Source: Bradyrhizobium algeriense (GTDB lineage Bacteria; Pseudomonadota; Alphaproteobacteria; Rhizobiales; Xanthobacteraceae). Taken from it: a stretch of 64,000 nucleotides of DNA. Shown here piece by piece: positions 1 through 12,128 of the stretch (position 1 is its first letter; each line of letters starts with the position of its first letter). The notes under the pieces were generated by a model. That model ran no database searches, was not told the DNA's origin, and saw only the letters and a program-made list of their open reading frames with translations. The DNA lies in contig NZ_PYCN01000011.1 in NCBI RefSeq assembly GCF_003062295.1, forward strand, positions 62,001 through 126,000, given 5' to 3'. A program made the position numbers and the translations under genes.

Positions 1-49
1 AGCTCACGGTGTGCAGTCCGGCCATGTTGACGATCCCCTTCGATTCCCC

Positions 50-1147
50 ATGAACGCATCAATTGATCCAGAACGCCTGATCGATCGCATTTATGAGGCC
101 GGACTCATCCCCTCGCTTTGGCCAGCCCTGCTTGGCGAACTCGGTGCGGCGGTCGGCGGCAATGGCGGTTTTCTGTTCGGCGTGCGGGATGGCTACACAA
201 GCGCGGTCAATTCTGTCGAATATGACGCGCTCATGCCGGTTTTCCTGACAGAGGGATGGAGCGAACGCGATCCTAACCTGCCGCGCGCCATCGCGCTGAA
301 TCGTGCAGGCTTCGTCACTGACTATGACCTCCTCTCGGAGGAGGAGATTGCGACCAACGAAGTCTACTGCAACTTTTACCGCAAACATGGCCTCGGCTAC
401 CGGGCCGGGACGATCATTCCGATGCCGAGCGGCGATTCAATCGCGATTGTGCTGCCGCGGCATCAGGATCACGGCCCGGTGCCGCAACAGGTCGTCGATC
501 TGCTGGATGGATTGCGGCCGCATCTGGCCCGGGCTTCCCTTGCAGCAAACCGCCTTGGCTTCGAGCGCGCACTTGCTCAGGTTGATGCATTGCAGGCGCT
601 CGGCCTGCCGGGCGCGGTGCTGCGCGGGCCCGGCCGGGTGTTCGCGGCGAACGGCCTGTTCGATACGCTGATGCCTTCGCTGTTTCAGGATCGCGCCCAG
701 CGCGTGATGATGACGGACGTTGCGGCGGATGCGCTGCTCGCCGAAGCGCTCGGTACGCTGCCTCTTGCCGGCAGCCGGACCGTGAAATCCATACCGGTCG
801 CCGCGACGGTGGATCACGTGCCGATGGTGCTGCATGTCATCCCGGTACGCGGCGCCGCCCGCGATATCTTCACCCAGGCCACCGCGCTGCTGGTGGTGAC
901 GCCGGTCGACCGCGCCGCGGTGCCGACCGCGGAAGTCCTGCAAGGCCTGTTCGACCTGACACCGGCGGAAGCGCGCGTGGCGCGAGGCATTGGCCAGGCC
1001 GAAACCGTTGATGCACTTGCCGACGCGACAGGCGTCAATCGGGAGACGGTGCGCAGCCAGCTCAAGGCCGTGCTGTCCAAGACCGGCCTGTCGCGCCAGC
1101 AGGAGCTGGTCAGCCTGCTGGCCGGCAAGGCGTTCCGTGGCGGTTAG
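50..1147 (+). CDS. LuxR-family helix-turn-helix transcriptional regulator
   Basis: A 365-residue protein with a C-terminal LuxR-type helix-turn-helix (about residues 300-360, LTPAEARVARGI followed by VNRETVRSQLKAVLSKTG). The N-terminal 280 residues resemble the sensor half of rhizobial LuxR proteins that lack a recognisable autoinducer domain. A GTG at 11 is in frame, but the ATG at 50 gives an N-terminus (MNASIDPERLIDRIYEAG) that matches the paralogue at 60865-61959, so it is preferred. The gene is followed by a hairpin terminator and then, in the same direction, the flavoprotein-methyltransferase gene, which it might control. The ligand and targets are unknown. Confidence 0.85.
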   Translation: MNASIDPERLIDRIYEAGLIPSLWPALLGELGAAVGGNGGFLFGVRDGYTSAVNSVEYDALMPVFLTEGWSERDPNLPRAIALNRAGFVTDYDLLSEEEIATNEVYCNFYRKHGLGYRAGTIIPMPSGDSIAIVLPRHQDHGPVPQQVVDLLDGLRPHLARASLAANRLGFERALAQVDALQALGLPGAVLRGPGRVFAANGLFDTLMPSLFQDRAQRVMMTDVAADALLAEALGTLPLAGSRTVKSIPVAATVDHVPMVLHVIPVRGAARDIFTQATALLVVTPVDRAAVPTAEVLQGLFDLTPAEARVARGIGQAETVDALADATGVNRETVRSQLKAVLSKTGLSRQQELVSLLAGKAFRGG

Positions 1148-1237
1148 ACAGCCGCGCCCAGGGCTGCGGAGGTGGACCCTCCGGGCGCCCGTGCCGACGG
1201 AATAGGGCTTCCGCAAGAATACGGTGCGAAGACAAAA

Positions 1238-1260
1238 GGCCGGCACAAGCCGGCCATTTT
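1238..1260. terminator. Hairpin terminator after the LuxR gene
   Basis: GGCCGGC (1238-1244), loop ACAA, GCCGGCC (1249-1255), then ATTTT. A run of A lies on the left side, so it could also work from the other strand. It separates the LuxR gene from the next gene. Confidence 0.7.
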
Positions 1261-1394
1261 GCTGCTTTCTTTCATTGCTGCGTTGCGAGGACCTGCTTTG
1301 TTCATCTTCCCTTCAGGGTGAAAAGCGATTTTGGTAATGTGGTTTAGACCGGCTGCTTCCCGAAGGCAGGGGGCCGGAGGGCGACGGAAAAGAC

Positions 1395-3449
1395 ATGTTG
1401 GATCTTGCAATCGTAGGCGGCGGCCCGGGTGGGCTGATGAGCGCGTGGTACTTGAAGAAAAAGCTCGGCGATCTCTGCCGCGTCACGATCTACGAGGCAT
1501 CCGACCGGGTCGGCGGCAAGATCGTCTCGCGGAAGTTCGATTCCGCGCCGGCGATGTATGAGGCCGGCGTCGCCGAAATCTACGATTATTCGATGACCGG
1601 CCCGGATCCGCTGCGGGAACTGATCCAGCATTTCGGCCTGCAGACGATACCGATGGACGCCGAGCAGGTGCACCTCGATGGCGAGCTGCTCAACGACGTG
1701 CCGGGCATGCGCCGCAAGTATGGCGAGAGGACCGCGGCTGCGATCGAGGCGTTCCGCAAGCGCTGCAGCGATATGGTATCGCCGATCGAGTATTATGAGG
1801 GCGTCGGCGCCCACGACAACGAGCATCCCTGGGCCTACATGACCTGCGAGGAAGTGCTGGACGAGGAGGTCGACGATCCGATCGCCAAGCGCTTCTTCAA
1901 GGTGATGGCACGTTCCGATATCGCGACCGAAAGCCACAATACCAACGGGCTGAACGCGCTGAAGAACTTCGTGATGGATGTCGACGGCTATATCGGCCTG
2001 TATTCGATCCAGAACGGCAATGAGCAGTTGATCGAGTGCCTGCGCTCGGAAGTCGATGCCAACATCCAGCTCAATCACCGCGTGCTCAAGGTCGGCAAGA
2101 CCGATAGCGGCCGCTATCAGCTCAACATGATGAACGGGAAGGGGCCGGAGACACGGGATTTCGATCTGGTGCTGATGTGTCTGCCGCATTCTTGGCTCGC
2201 CACCATGCGCTGGGATGGCGAAGAGCTGCGCAAGTCGATGGTCAAGCACGTCGCCTATTTCGACAAACCGGCGCATTATCTGCGGGTTTCGATCCTGTTC
2301 GACGAACCGTTCTGGGGCGAGAAGATACAAGGCGCCTGGTTCATGTCGGAAGCGTTCGGCGGCTGCTGCGTCTACAACGAAGGCGCACGCCATGACGTCG
2401 GCCGGCACGGCGTGCTGAACTGGCTGATCGCCGGTTCCGATGCGCTGGCATATGCCAATCTGAGCGACCAGGAACTGATCGATGCCGCGTTGAAGTCGCT
2501 TCCGGCGTCCTTCGGCGACGCGCGCGACCATTTTCTGGAAGGCAAGATCCACCGCTGGCTGTCTTCGGTGAATGCGCTGCCGGGCGGCCTGCCGGTGCGC
2601 GACGTCATGACCAACCACCGGCCGGAGCCAAAGCAGCATCCGGGAATCGTCGTGGTCGGCGACTATCTGTTCGATTCGACGCTGAACGGCCTGCTCGACT
2701 CCTCCGACGCCGCCACCGATATCATCTTGACCGAGATGATGCGGCTGCGCCGCGCCCGCGCACAAGAGGACGGGATATCGTCCGACAAGATCGACCGCAG
2801 CTATTTCGAGAATTACCGTGGCGTCGGCCCCTACAGCGAAGTCTGGAGCCGGTTTACCGATCCGGCCTATCTGACGGACCTGATCAAGATCGTCTGGAAC
2901 AGGGCCAAGGGCTACAAGCTGCTGGTTGCCGGCTCCGCCAGCGGCGAACTGGTCGGCGCGCTGCGCGAGCGCGGCATCGATGCCTGGGGTATCGAAAACA
3001 ACAAGGCGATCCACGCCAAAACCCCGAAGGCGCTGAAAAAGTACAACAAGCTCGGCTCCATCGTCGACATGCCGTTCAAGGATGGCGAATTCGATTTCGT
3101 GTTCGAGACCAGCCTGTGTCACGTCGCCGAAAAGCAGGTCCCGCGGGCGGTGCGCGAACTCAACCGCGTCGTGAAGACCGGGCTGCTGTTCGGATCGGTG
3201 ACGTCGGACATGGCCCCCGCGCTGATCGACCGTTACGACCTGTTGCGCGGCGTGAAGAAGCTCGGCACCTGGTGGGAATGGTCTGAATTGTTCTTCGGCA
3301 GCGGCTTCGACCTCTCGATGCACCGCCGCGACTGCACCGATGCGGTGTGGGCGGCGACGCTGGCTGCCAACAAGGGGCCGGGGCAGTGGTACGCCGACGC
3401 CGACAGCCTGCGCTATTCGTTCTTCGACAAGGTCGAATCGGACGATTGA
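1395..3449 (+). CDS. Fusion of FAD-dependent amine-oxidase-like protein and SAM-type methyltransferase
   Basis: A 684-residue protein with two parts. Residues 1 to about 455 are a Rossmann flavoprotein of the amine oxidase/phytoene desaturase type: GGGPGG at 8-13, then an acidic residue and DRVGGK, and a C-terminal VVGDYLFDSTLNG segment of the kind that closes the FAD site. From about residue 470 to the end is a class I methyltransferase-like domain, with LLVAGSASGE near 509-518 as a probable SAM loop and VDMPFKDGEFDFVFE near 558-572 in the acidic motif II position. The ABC exporter follows 164 bp downstream. Family knowledge suggests oxidation and methylation of one small molecule or lipid; the substrate is not evident. 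The domain assignments are by eye. Confidence 0.8.
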   Translation: MLDLAIVGGGPGGLMSAWYLKKKLGDLCRVTIYEASDRVGGKIVSRKFDSAPAMYEAGVAEIYDYSMTGPDPLRELIQHFGLQTIPMDAEQVHLDGELLNDVPGMRRKYGERTAAAIEAFRKRCSDMVSPIEYYEGVGAHDNEHPWAYMTCEEVLDEEVDDPIAKRFFKVMARSDIATESHNTNGLNALKNFVMDVDGYIGLYSIQNGNEQLIECLRSEVDANIQLNHRVLKVGKTDSGRYQLNMMNGKGPETRDFDLVLMCLPHSWLATMRWDGEELRKSMVKHVAYFDKPAHYLRVSILFDEPFWGEKIQGAWFMSEAFGGCCVYNEGARHDVGRHGVLNWLIAGSDALAYANLSDQELIDAALKSLPASFGDARDHFLEGKIHRWLSSVNALPGGLPVRDVMTNHRPEPKQHPGIVVVGDYLFDSTLNGLLDSSDAATDIILTEMMRLRRARAQEDGISSDKIDRSYFENYRGVGPYSEVWSRFTDPAYLTDLIKIVWNRAKGYKLLVAGSASGELVGALRERGIDAWGIENNKAIHAKTPKALKKYNKLGSIVDMPFKDGEFDFVFETSLCHVAEKQVPRAVRELNRVVKTGLLFGSVTSDMAPALIDRYDLLRGVKKLGTWWEWSELFFGSGFDLSMHRRDCTDAVWAATLAANKGPGQWYADADSLRYSFFDKVESDD

Positions 3450-3613
3450 GGTCCGAACGGTGTATTAAGGCGCGACCGGCTCTGATGAATCAGCGCGGGT
3501 TGCGCCAAATGTTTGCCGAATTGATCCCGATCGCATAGAATCCGCACGGGTAGCGCTCGCCGCTGCCGCGTTCGATTTGCGGTCAAGCCGGCCGTGCAGC
3601 ATCGGTTGGTTTC

Positions 3614-5641
3614 ATGGCGCCCAAGCCTCCTTCCTCGGATGATCTGAATCCCGCGCCGGCGGACGATCCTGAGCTGACGAAGAAGCTCGTGTTGGAGGCT
3701 GTCGCGCCGCTTTCCGGCGGTAAGGGGGCCGGCGCGCCCCCCGACGATGACAAGGACGACCAAAAGGACGAGCTGGAGCTCGACGACGATGATGATGACG
3801 AGGACCTCGTCGTCTTCACCGCCAAGGAAGCCGCCGGCGCGATGGCGACCATCTACGGCTTCGTCAGGCCGTATCTCGGCAATTACAGGAAGCTGCTCGT
3901 CTTCGTGACCTTCGGCGTTCTCGTTGAGACGCTGTTCAACGTCATCATGCCGCTGAGCCTCAAATTCCTGATCGACGACGCGCTCGGCGAAGAGGACTTT
4001 CAGGCGCTCTACAAGATCCTCGGCGTGCTGGCGGTCGCCGGCATCATCACCTCGATTATCGCGGTCTGGTATGAACGCTGGGATGCGCGGCTGGCGGCGT
4101 GCATCATTGCCGACGTGCGGAGCCGGCTGTTCGAGCACGTCCAGAACCTGCCGGCGTCGTATTTTGCCCGCACCAAGCGCGGCGAGATTCTCTCACGCTT
4201 TTCGATCGACCTTGCGGCCTTCGAAGGCTCGGTCAAGACCTTCGCCAACAGCGCGGCGCTGCCGTTCCTGGAACTGATAGCCGGCATCATCCTGATGCTG
4301 TTTTTGAACTGGCAGCTCGCGGCAGTCGCCTTGCTGGTATTCCCGATCACGCTGATCGGGCCGCGGATCCTGACGCCGAAGGCGGTGCAGGCGAATTACG
4401 AGCAGAAGCTCAACGAATCGGCGCTGCTCGGTACGGTGCAGGAAAATGTGGCCGCGCAGGCGGTGATCAAGGCGTTCAGCCTGCAGCGCCGCACGCTGGG
4501 TTGGTTCACCATGCGCAACCAGGAAGTGCGCATCAAGACCGCGTCCGCCGTCTTCCTCTCCACGATGGTGGAGCGCACCGTCACCATTTCAGTATTGCTG
4601 CTGCACCTCGTGGTGCTGGCGATCGGCGCCTATCTCGCCACCAAGGGCCAGATCACCATCGGCACCTTCGTCACCTTCGAGAGCGCGTTCTGGGAGGTGT
4701 CCTACAACATCGCCCATCTGATGCATTTCATTCCGGTGTCGATCCAGTCGGCGGCGGCGGTGCGGCACATCCAGGAACTGCTGGATGAGCCGACGCGGGG
4801 CGCCGATCGCCCGGGCGCGCCCGATATGCCGCGCATCACCAACGACATCACCTTCGACCGCGTTACCTTTGCTTACGAGGGCAGCGACACGCCGGTGCTC
4901 GACAATTTCAGCCTCAAGCTCGGCGTCGGCAAGCGCATCGCGATCGTCGGCCCCAGCGGCTCGGGCAAGAGCACGCTGCTCAACCTGATCCTGCGTCTTT
5001 ACACGCCGGACGAGGGGCGCGTGGCCATCGACGGCGTCGATATCCGCCGCGTGACCCGCGAATCCCTGCGCAGCGGTATGGCGGTCGTGTTCCAGGAGAA
5101 CATGCTATTCAACATGTCGATCCGGGAGAACATCCGGCTCGGCAAGGAAGGCGCCAGCGACGAGGAGGTCGAGGAAGCGGCGCGCAAGGCCGAGATCCAC
5201 AGCTACATCATGAGCCTGCCGCAGAAATACGACACGCCGGTCGGCGAGCGCGGCGACACGCTGTCGGGCGGCCAGCGCCAGCGCATCGCAATCGCGCGCG
5301 CGATCATCCGCAATCCCTCGCTGCTGCTGCTCGATGAGGCGACCTCGGCGCTCGATCAGACCACGGAAGCCGCGATCAACCGCACGCTTCTCAACGTGGC
5401 GGAGGGCCGCACCATGATCTGGTCGACCCACCGTCTGACGTCGGTGGTCGAGATGGACGAGATCATCGTGATTTCAGGCGGCAAGGCGATCGAGCGGGGC
5501 TCGCATACGCAGTTGCTCGCGGCCAACGGCGTTTATCGCAAGCTCTGGGACGACCAGGGCCACAGGCAGCATGACGCCGCCGGTCAGGCCGACGACGACA
5601 ATGAAGACGACGACGATGATGAGGATGACGACGAGGAGTGA
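3614..5641 (+). CDS. ABC transporter, fused permease and ATPase, with acidic N- and C-termini
   Basis: A 675-residue half-transporter of the exporter type (MsbA/LapB-like architecture). The membrane domain, with about six segments, spans roughly residues 85-385. The ATPase domain has Walker A GPSGSGKST, Q-loop FQEN, signature LSGGQRQR, Walker B LLLLDEATSALD and switch histidine STHRL, so it should be active. Residues 45-66 and the last 16 residues are almost pure Asp/Glu, which is unusual for the family. An internal ATG near residue 77 would give a more standard length, but no clear ribosome-binding site settles the choice. The 3' end overlaps the convergent flavoprotein gene by 58 bp. The cargo is unknown, perhaps the product of the neighbouring flavoenzymes. 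Confidence 0.85.
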   Translation: MAPKPPSSDDLNPAPADDPELTKKLVLEAVAPLSGGKGAGAPPDDDKDDQKDELELDDDDDDEDLVVFTAKEAAGAMATIYGFVRPYLGNYRKLLVFVTFGVLVETLFNVIMPLSLKFLIDDALGEEDFQALYKILGVLAVAGIITSIIAVWYERWDARLAACIIADVRSRLFEHVQNLPASYFARTKRGEILSRFSIDLAAFEGSVKTFANSAALPFLELIAGIILMLFLNWQLAAVALLVFPITLIGPRILTPKAVQANYEQKLNESALLGTVQENVAAQAVIKAFSLQRRTLGWFTMRNQEVRIKTASAVFLSTMVERTVTISVLLLHLVVLAIGAYLATKGQITIGTFVTFESAFWEVSYNIAHLMHFIPVSIQSAAAVRHIQELLDEPTRGADRPGAPDMPRITNDITFDRVTFAYEGSDTPVLDNFSLKLGVGKRIAIVGPSGSGKSTLLNLILRLYTPDEGRVAIDGVDIRRVTRESLRSGMAVVFQENMLFNMSIRENIRLGKEGASDEEVEEAARKAEIHSYIMSLPQKYDTPVGERGDTLSGGQRQRIAIARAIIRNPSLLLLDEATSALDQTTEAAINRTLLNVAEGRTMIWSTHRLTSVVEMDEIIVISGGKAIERGSHTQLLAANGVYRKLWDDQGHRQHDAAGQADDDNEDDDDDEDDDEE

Positions 5642-6807
5642 GCGCGGCGGCTTGACCCCGCGCTGATTCCGTTTCGCATCCGCCGCAGGGCGCCTTCACC
5701 GAACCACGCCAGGAAGCGCGCCCAGCGCTGCGCACGCCAGTAGAGCCCGTTCTCGATCGTGAGCTTGCGGAAGCTTATGGCTTTCGCCATCGACCAGGTA
5801 TCGCAAGCCTGCTTGACCGGATCGTCGTAAAAGGAAGCGATCTTGTCCGCGCCCATGCCCTCGGTCGCAAGCCAGGCGGGGATATGGACGTTGCAGAGCT
5901 GGGCTATGTCGGTGAACACCTTGTCGGTGCCGGTGCCGGTAACCGGGCAGGTGGCCGCAAAGGCGTCGCCGACCAGCACGACGCCCGCTTGGCGATGGCC
6001 GGTTGAGACATAGAGATCGGCGGGCCTGATCTTGACGTCGCCGGCAACGCCGTATTCGCCGGTGATGCGGCGCAGCCTGGGCAGCGCGGCGTTCATGGTT
6101 TCGACCGGCCTGTGACGCATCTCGCGCAGCCAGGGGTCGTCGACCTCGCGGTAGACGAAAAGGTTGGCCCGCATCCGGCTTCCGACAGGGAAGAGCGTTA
6201 CATAGGCGACGTGCTCCTTTACCCGTTCCGAAAAATAGGTGAGGGCGGGAAATTCGAAGGCCGGGCGTCCGACCGGCACCAGGTTGAATCCGATCGAGAT
6301 GGAATGGCTGACGCTGAGGACCTGGCGCTCGATGCCGAGATTGCGGCGCAGCCCGACACTCAGGCCATTGGCCAGCACCACCAGCCGCGCCGAGATGGTT
6401 TCGCCGTTGGACAGCGTGAGATTCTGCCGCTCTGCGCTGGTCGAGACATCGGTCACCTTGGCGTAGATCAGTTCGGCGGGGGACGGGATTTCGGCGCGGA
6501 TCGCGCCGATCAGCGCGTCATACATGATGCCGTATTGGCGGCTCGGCTTCTTGTCGAGCAGGTAGCCGAATCGCGCGATCCAGTTTTCGCCGTCATGGGT
6601 GGCCGAGCGAAGCACCGAATCGGCGATTCCGGTCTGATAAAAACGATCGAGCTGCTCGTCGCCGCTGATTTTTTCGACGCGGAAGTCGAATGGATAGACC
6701 TGATGCGGATCGATCAGAACCGTCGGAATTCCCGCACGTCCAAGCATGGCGGCCGCGGTCGAGCCGGCAAGGCCGCCGCCGATGATCGCGATATCGGTAT
6801 ACTTCAT
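5584..6807 (-). CDS. FAD-dependent oxidoreductase (UbiH/geranylgeranyl reductase-like)
   Basis: A 407-residue flavoprotein with an N-terminal dinucleotide loop IIGGGLAGS and the second FAD motif VVLVGDAFAATCP, typical of group A flavin monooxygenases and geranylgeranyl-reductase-like enzymes. The start is the ATG at 6807 (MKYTDIAIIGGG); an upstream in-frame extension has no homology-like features. The last 20 or so residues are a serine run (12 in a row), because this end reads the complement of the acidic tail of the ABC transporter gene. Convergent neighbours could share a pathway, but this is inference. The substrate cannot be told from sequence. Confidence 0.8.
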   Translation of the reverse strand: MKYTDIAIIGGGLAGSTAAAMLGRAGIPTVLIDPHQVYPFDFRVEKISGDEQLDRFYQTGIADSVLRSATHDGENWIARFGYLLDKKPSRQYGIMYDALIGAIRAEIPSPAELIYAKVTDVSTSAERQNLTLSNGETISARLVVLANGLSVGLRRNLGIERQVLSVSHSISIGFNLVPVGRPAFEFPALTYFSERVKEHVAYVTLFPVGSRMRANLFVYREVDDPWLREMRHRPVETMNAALPRLRRITGEYGVAGDVKIRPADLYVSTGHRQAGVVLVGDAFAATCPVTGTGTDKVFTDIAQLCNVHIPAWLATEGMGADKIASFYDDPVKQACDTWSMAKAISFRKLTIENGLYWRAQRWARFLAWFGEGALRRMRNGISAGSSRRAHSSSSSSSSSSSSLSSSA

Positions 6808-7486
6808 GGGGGATTCCCGGTCTCGAAGCGGTAGTTTTGCGCCCCGAAAGGCAAACAAAAGCTTAGCCGGGAAAAAGTGGAACCAGTATTTAGTGTTTTT
6901 GGATATTTTTATCCGGGTAAAATTAGCGGCTGGCGCGACTCAAGTGAGGGCGGGGCACCGCTATTTCGAGCTTGCCGAATTCGCGCGAAGCACTGAATCC
7001 GCAGACGCCATAGGCGTTTCCAGCGTTCTCGTTTCGCTTGACTTAGCTATCCACCGCTTATAGAAGACGGCCACTTAACGACAGGCGGTGAGCAACGCCA
7101 GCGTCGGAACGGAACACCCTTTCAAATCCTTACGGAAGTTTCCTAAAGGACCTGGACGGGCACCAACCTCGACGAATGCCGCTCAAACGCTGTCGATCAT
7201 ATTGCTAGGCAATGCCAGGACGATTTTAGTTCTCTTGAGCACGTCCTCTTGAGAGTGAACTCGGATGCATGACCACGGTAGCAGGCCGGACAGCGAACGC
7301 TGATCGGCCTTTATTCGCGGTCCTCTGCGGCGTCGAAGCGCTTTCCGCTCAGCGATGGGTGGTTGGCGCGATTTCGCTTTGCGTGGATGTTTTTCACGCA
7401 AGGCGGGCCGAACGGAACGGCTAGTTCCGAGAAGAATTTGCGAAAGCCATTCTAGGTTTCGCGCGAACTAAAGGGTGAAGGCTGAC
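6808..7486 (+). other. Intergenic and leader region before rpsL
   Basis: About 680 bp without a convincing gene. It holds the divergent start region of the flavoprotein gene, a sigma70-like promoter near 7038-7064 and a leader of about 400 nt ahead of rpsL. In the leader, TTGCGTG (7379-7385) and CACGCAA (7395-7401) can form a 7-bp stem with a 9-nt loop. No tRNA or known riboswitch pattern was recognised. Confidence 0.55.
7038..7064 (+). promoter_or_regulatory. Candidate sigma70 promoter of the str operon
   Basis: TTGACT at 7038-7043 and TATAGA at 7059-7064, spacer 15 bp. It matches the CTTGAC type -35 of alphaproteobacterial housekeeping promoters and is the best match in the gap before rpsL. 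The short spacer lowers confidence. Confidence 0.45.
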
Positions 7487-7858
7487 ATGCCGACGATCAA
7501 CCAGCTGATCGCAAAACCGCGTGCGGTGCAGAAGTCACGCAAGAAGGTGCCGGCGCTGCAGCAGTCGCCGCAGAAGCGCGGCGTTTGCACGCGCGTCTAC
7601 ACCACGACCCCGAAGAAGCCGAACTCGGCGCTTCGTAAGGTTGCCAAGGTGCGCCTGACCAACGGCTTCGAAGTGATCGGTTACATCCCGGGTGAAGGCC
7701 ATAACCTTCAGGAGCACTCGGTGGTCATGATCCGCGGCGGCCGCGTCAAGGACTTGCCCGGCGTGCGCTACCACATCCTCCGCGGCGTCCTCGATACCCA
7801 GGGCGTCAAGAACCGTAAGCAGCGTCGTTCGAAGTACGGCGCGAAGCGTCCGAAGTAA
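7487..7858 (+). CDS. rpsL: 30S ribosomal protein S12
   Basis: A 123-residue protein, the usual length. The decoding-site loops are intact: TTTPKKPNSALRKV with Lys43, and RVKDLPGVRYH with Lys88 and Asp89. The lysines commonly mutated in streptomycin resistance are therefore wild type. The ATG at 7487 is chosen over an in-frame GTG at 7475 because it gives the standard N-terminus MPTINQLI. It is the first gene of the str operon (rpsL-rpsG-fusA-tuf), 15 bp ahead of rpsG. Confidence 0.98.
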   Translation: MPTINQLIAKPRAVQKSRKKVPALQQSPQKRGVCTRVYTTTPKKPNSALRKVAKVRLTNGFEVIGYIPGEGHNLQEHSVVMIRGGRVKDLPGVRYHILRGVLDTQGVKNRKQRRSKYGAKRPK

Positions 7859-7873
7859 GCGGGAACAGATCAG

Positions 7874-8344
7874 ATGTCTCGTCGCCATTCTGCTGAAAAG
7901 CGTGAAGTGAATCCGGATCCGAAGTTCGGGAACGTCATCATCACGAAGTTCATGAACTCGATCATGTACGACGGCAAGAAGTCCGCCGCCGAGAGCATCG
8001 TCTACGGCGCGCTCGCCATGATCGAAACCAAGACCAAGCAGGGCCCGCTGCCGGTTTTCGAACAGGCGTTGGAAAACGTCATGCCGACCATCGAAGTGCG
8101 GTCGCGTCGCGTCGGCGGCGCCACCTACCAGGTGCCGGTCGAAGTGCGCTCGGTTCGCCGCCAGGCGCTGGGCATTCGCTGGATCATCACGGCAGCGCGC
8201 GATCGCAACGAAAAGACGATGACGGAGCGGCTTTCGGCCGAGCTGCTCGACGCATCGAATAACCGGGGGAACGCCGTCAAGAAGCGTGAAGACGTGCACC
8301 GGATGGCGGAAGCCAACCGCGCCTTCTCGCACTATCGCTGGTAA
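7874..8344 (+). CDS. rpsG: 30S ribosomal protein S7
   Basis: A 156-residue protein starting MSRRHSAEKREV and containing the conserved FMNSIMYDGKKS and RRVGGATYQVPVEV stretches. S7 organises the 3' major domain of 16S rRNA and contacts the E site. In E. coli it represses its own operon translationally. The gene lies 15 bp after rpsL and 30 bp before fusA, in normal str order. Confidence 0.98.
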   Translation: MSRRHSAEKREVNPDPKFGNVIITKFMNSIMYDGKKSAAESIVYGALAMIETKTKQGPLPVFEQALENVMPTIEVRSRRVGGATYQVPVEVRSVRRQALGIRWIITAARDRNEKTMTERLSAELLDASNNRGNAVKKREDVHRMAEANRAFSHYRW

Positions 8345-8374
8345 CGGCGAAACACGGATTTTAAGGAACAGCCC

Positions 8375-10447
<2,073 letters not shown>

Positions 10448-10487
10448 TTGTCGTTGGTTCAAAGCTAACGACTGAACGGAGAGTCAA

Positions 10488-11678
<1,191 letters not shown>

Positions 11679-11691
11679 AGAGAAAACGAAA

Positions 11692-11739
11692 AGCGGATAG
11701 CGAATGGTTTCATTCGCTATTCGCCGCTCACTACTCGCA
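11692..11739. repeat. Palindromic intergenic repeat between tuf and rpsJ
   Basis: ATAGCGAATG (11697-11706), loop GTTT and CATTCGCTAT (11711-11720) form a perfect 10-bp stem. The right side continues with CGCCGCTCAC, so the run CTATTCGCCGCTCAC (15 bases) is shared exactly with the element at 24349-24382. It looks like a REP-type dispersed element inserted in the superoperon and has no T tract. Confidence 0.75.
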
Positions 11740-11767
11740 TCAAGCGACGAAGAAAGAGACAACGGCA

Positions 11768-12076
11768 ATGAACGGCCAAAATATTCGCATCCGTCTCAAG
11801 GCGTTCGACCATCGTATCCTCGATACGTCGACCCGCGAGATCGTGAACACGGCGAAACGTACCGGTGCCCAGGTTCGCGGTCCCATTCCGCTGCCCACCC
11901 GCATCGAGAAGTTCACCGTCAACCGTTCACCGCACGTCGACAAGAAGAGCCGCGAGCAATTCGAGATGCGCACCCACAAGCGCCTTCTCGACATCGTCGA
12001 TCCGACCCCGCAGACCGTCGATGCTTTGATGAAGCTCGACCTGGCCGCCGGTGTCGACGTCGAGATCAAGCTCTAA
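11768..12076 (+). CDS. rpsJ: 30S ribosomal protein S10
   Basis: A 102-residue protein ([19 protein letters not shown]) with the conserved [21 protein letters not shown]10 assembles into the 30S head and also pairs with NusB in antitermination. It is the first gene of the S10 group and starts 89 bp after tuf, so it may share the str transcript or have its own start behind the palindrome. The ribosome-binding site is AAAGAGAC. Confidence 0.98.
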
Positions 12077-12128
12077 GATTTTCAGGATCGTCCGAAGTTA
12101 GCGGACAGAAAGAACAGGAAGCACGCCG

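Noticed and set aside
1344..3323. A 659-residue minus-strand open frame over the flavoprotein-methyltransferase gene
   Set aside because: His/Arg/Ala-rich shadow with no motifs, opposite a gene with clear FAD and SAM motifs.
3583..3852. Poly-Ser minus-strand frame
   Set aside because: It is the complement of the acidic N-terminal coding stretch of the ABC transporter; unlike the 3' overlap, no real gene uses it.
7183..7401. A 72-residue minus-strand frame in the rpsL leader
   Set aside because: It is basic and low-complexity, with no ribosome-binding site and no recognisable family.
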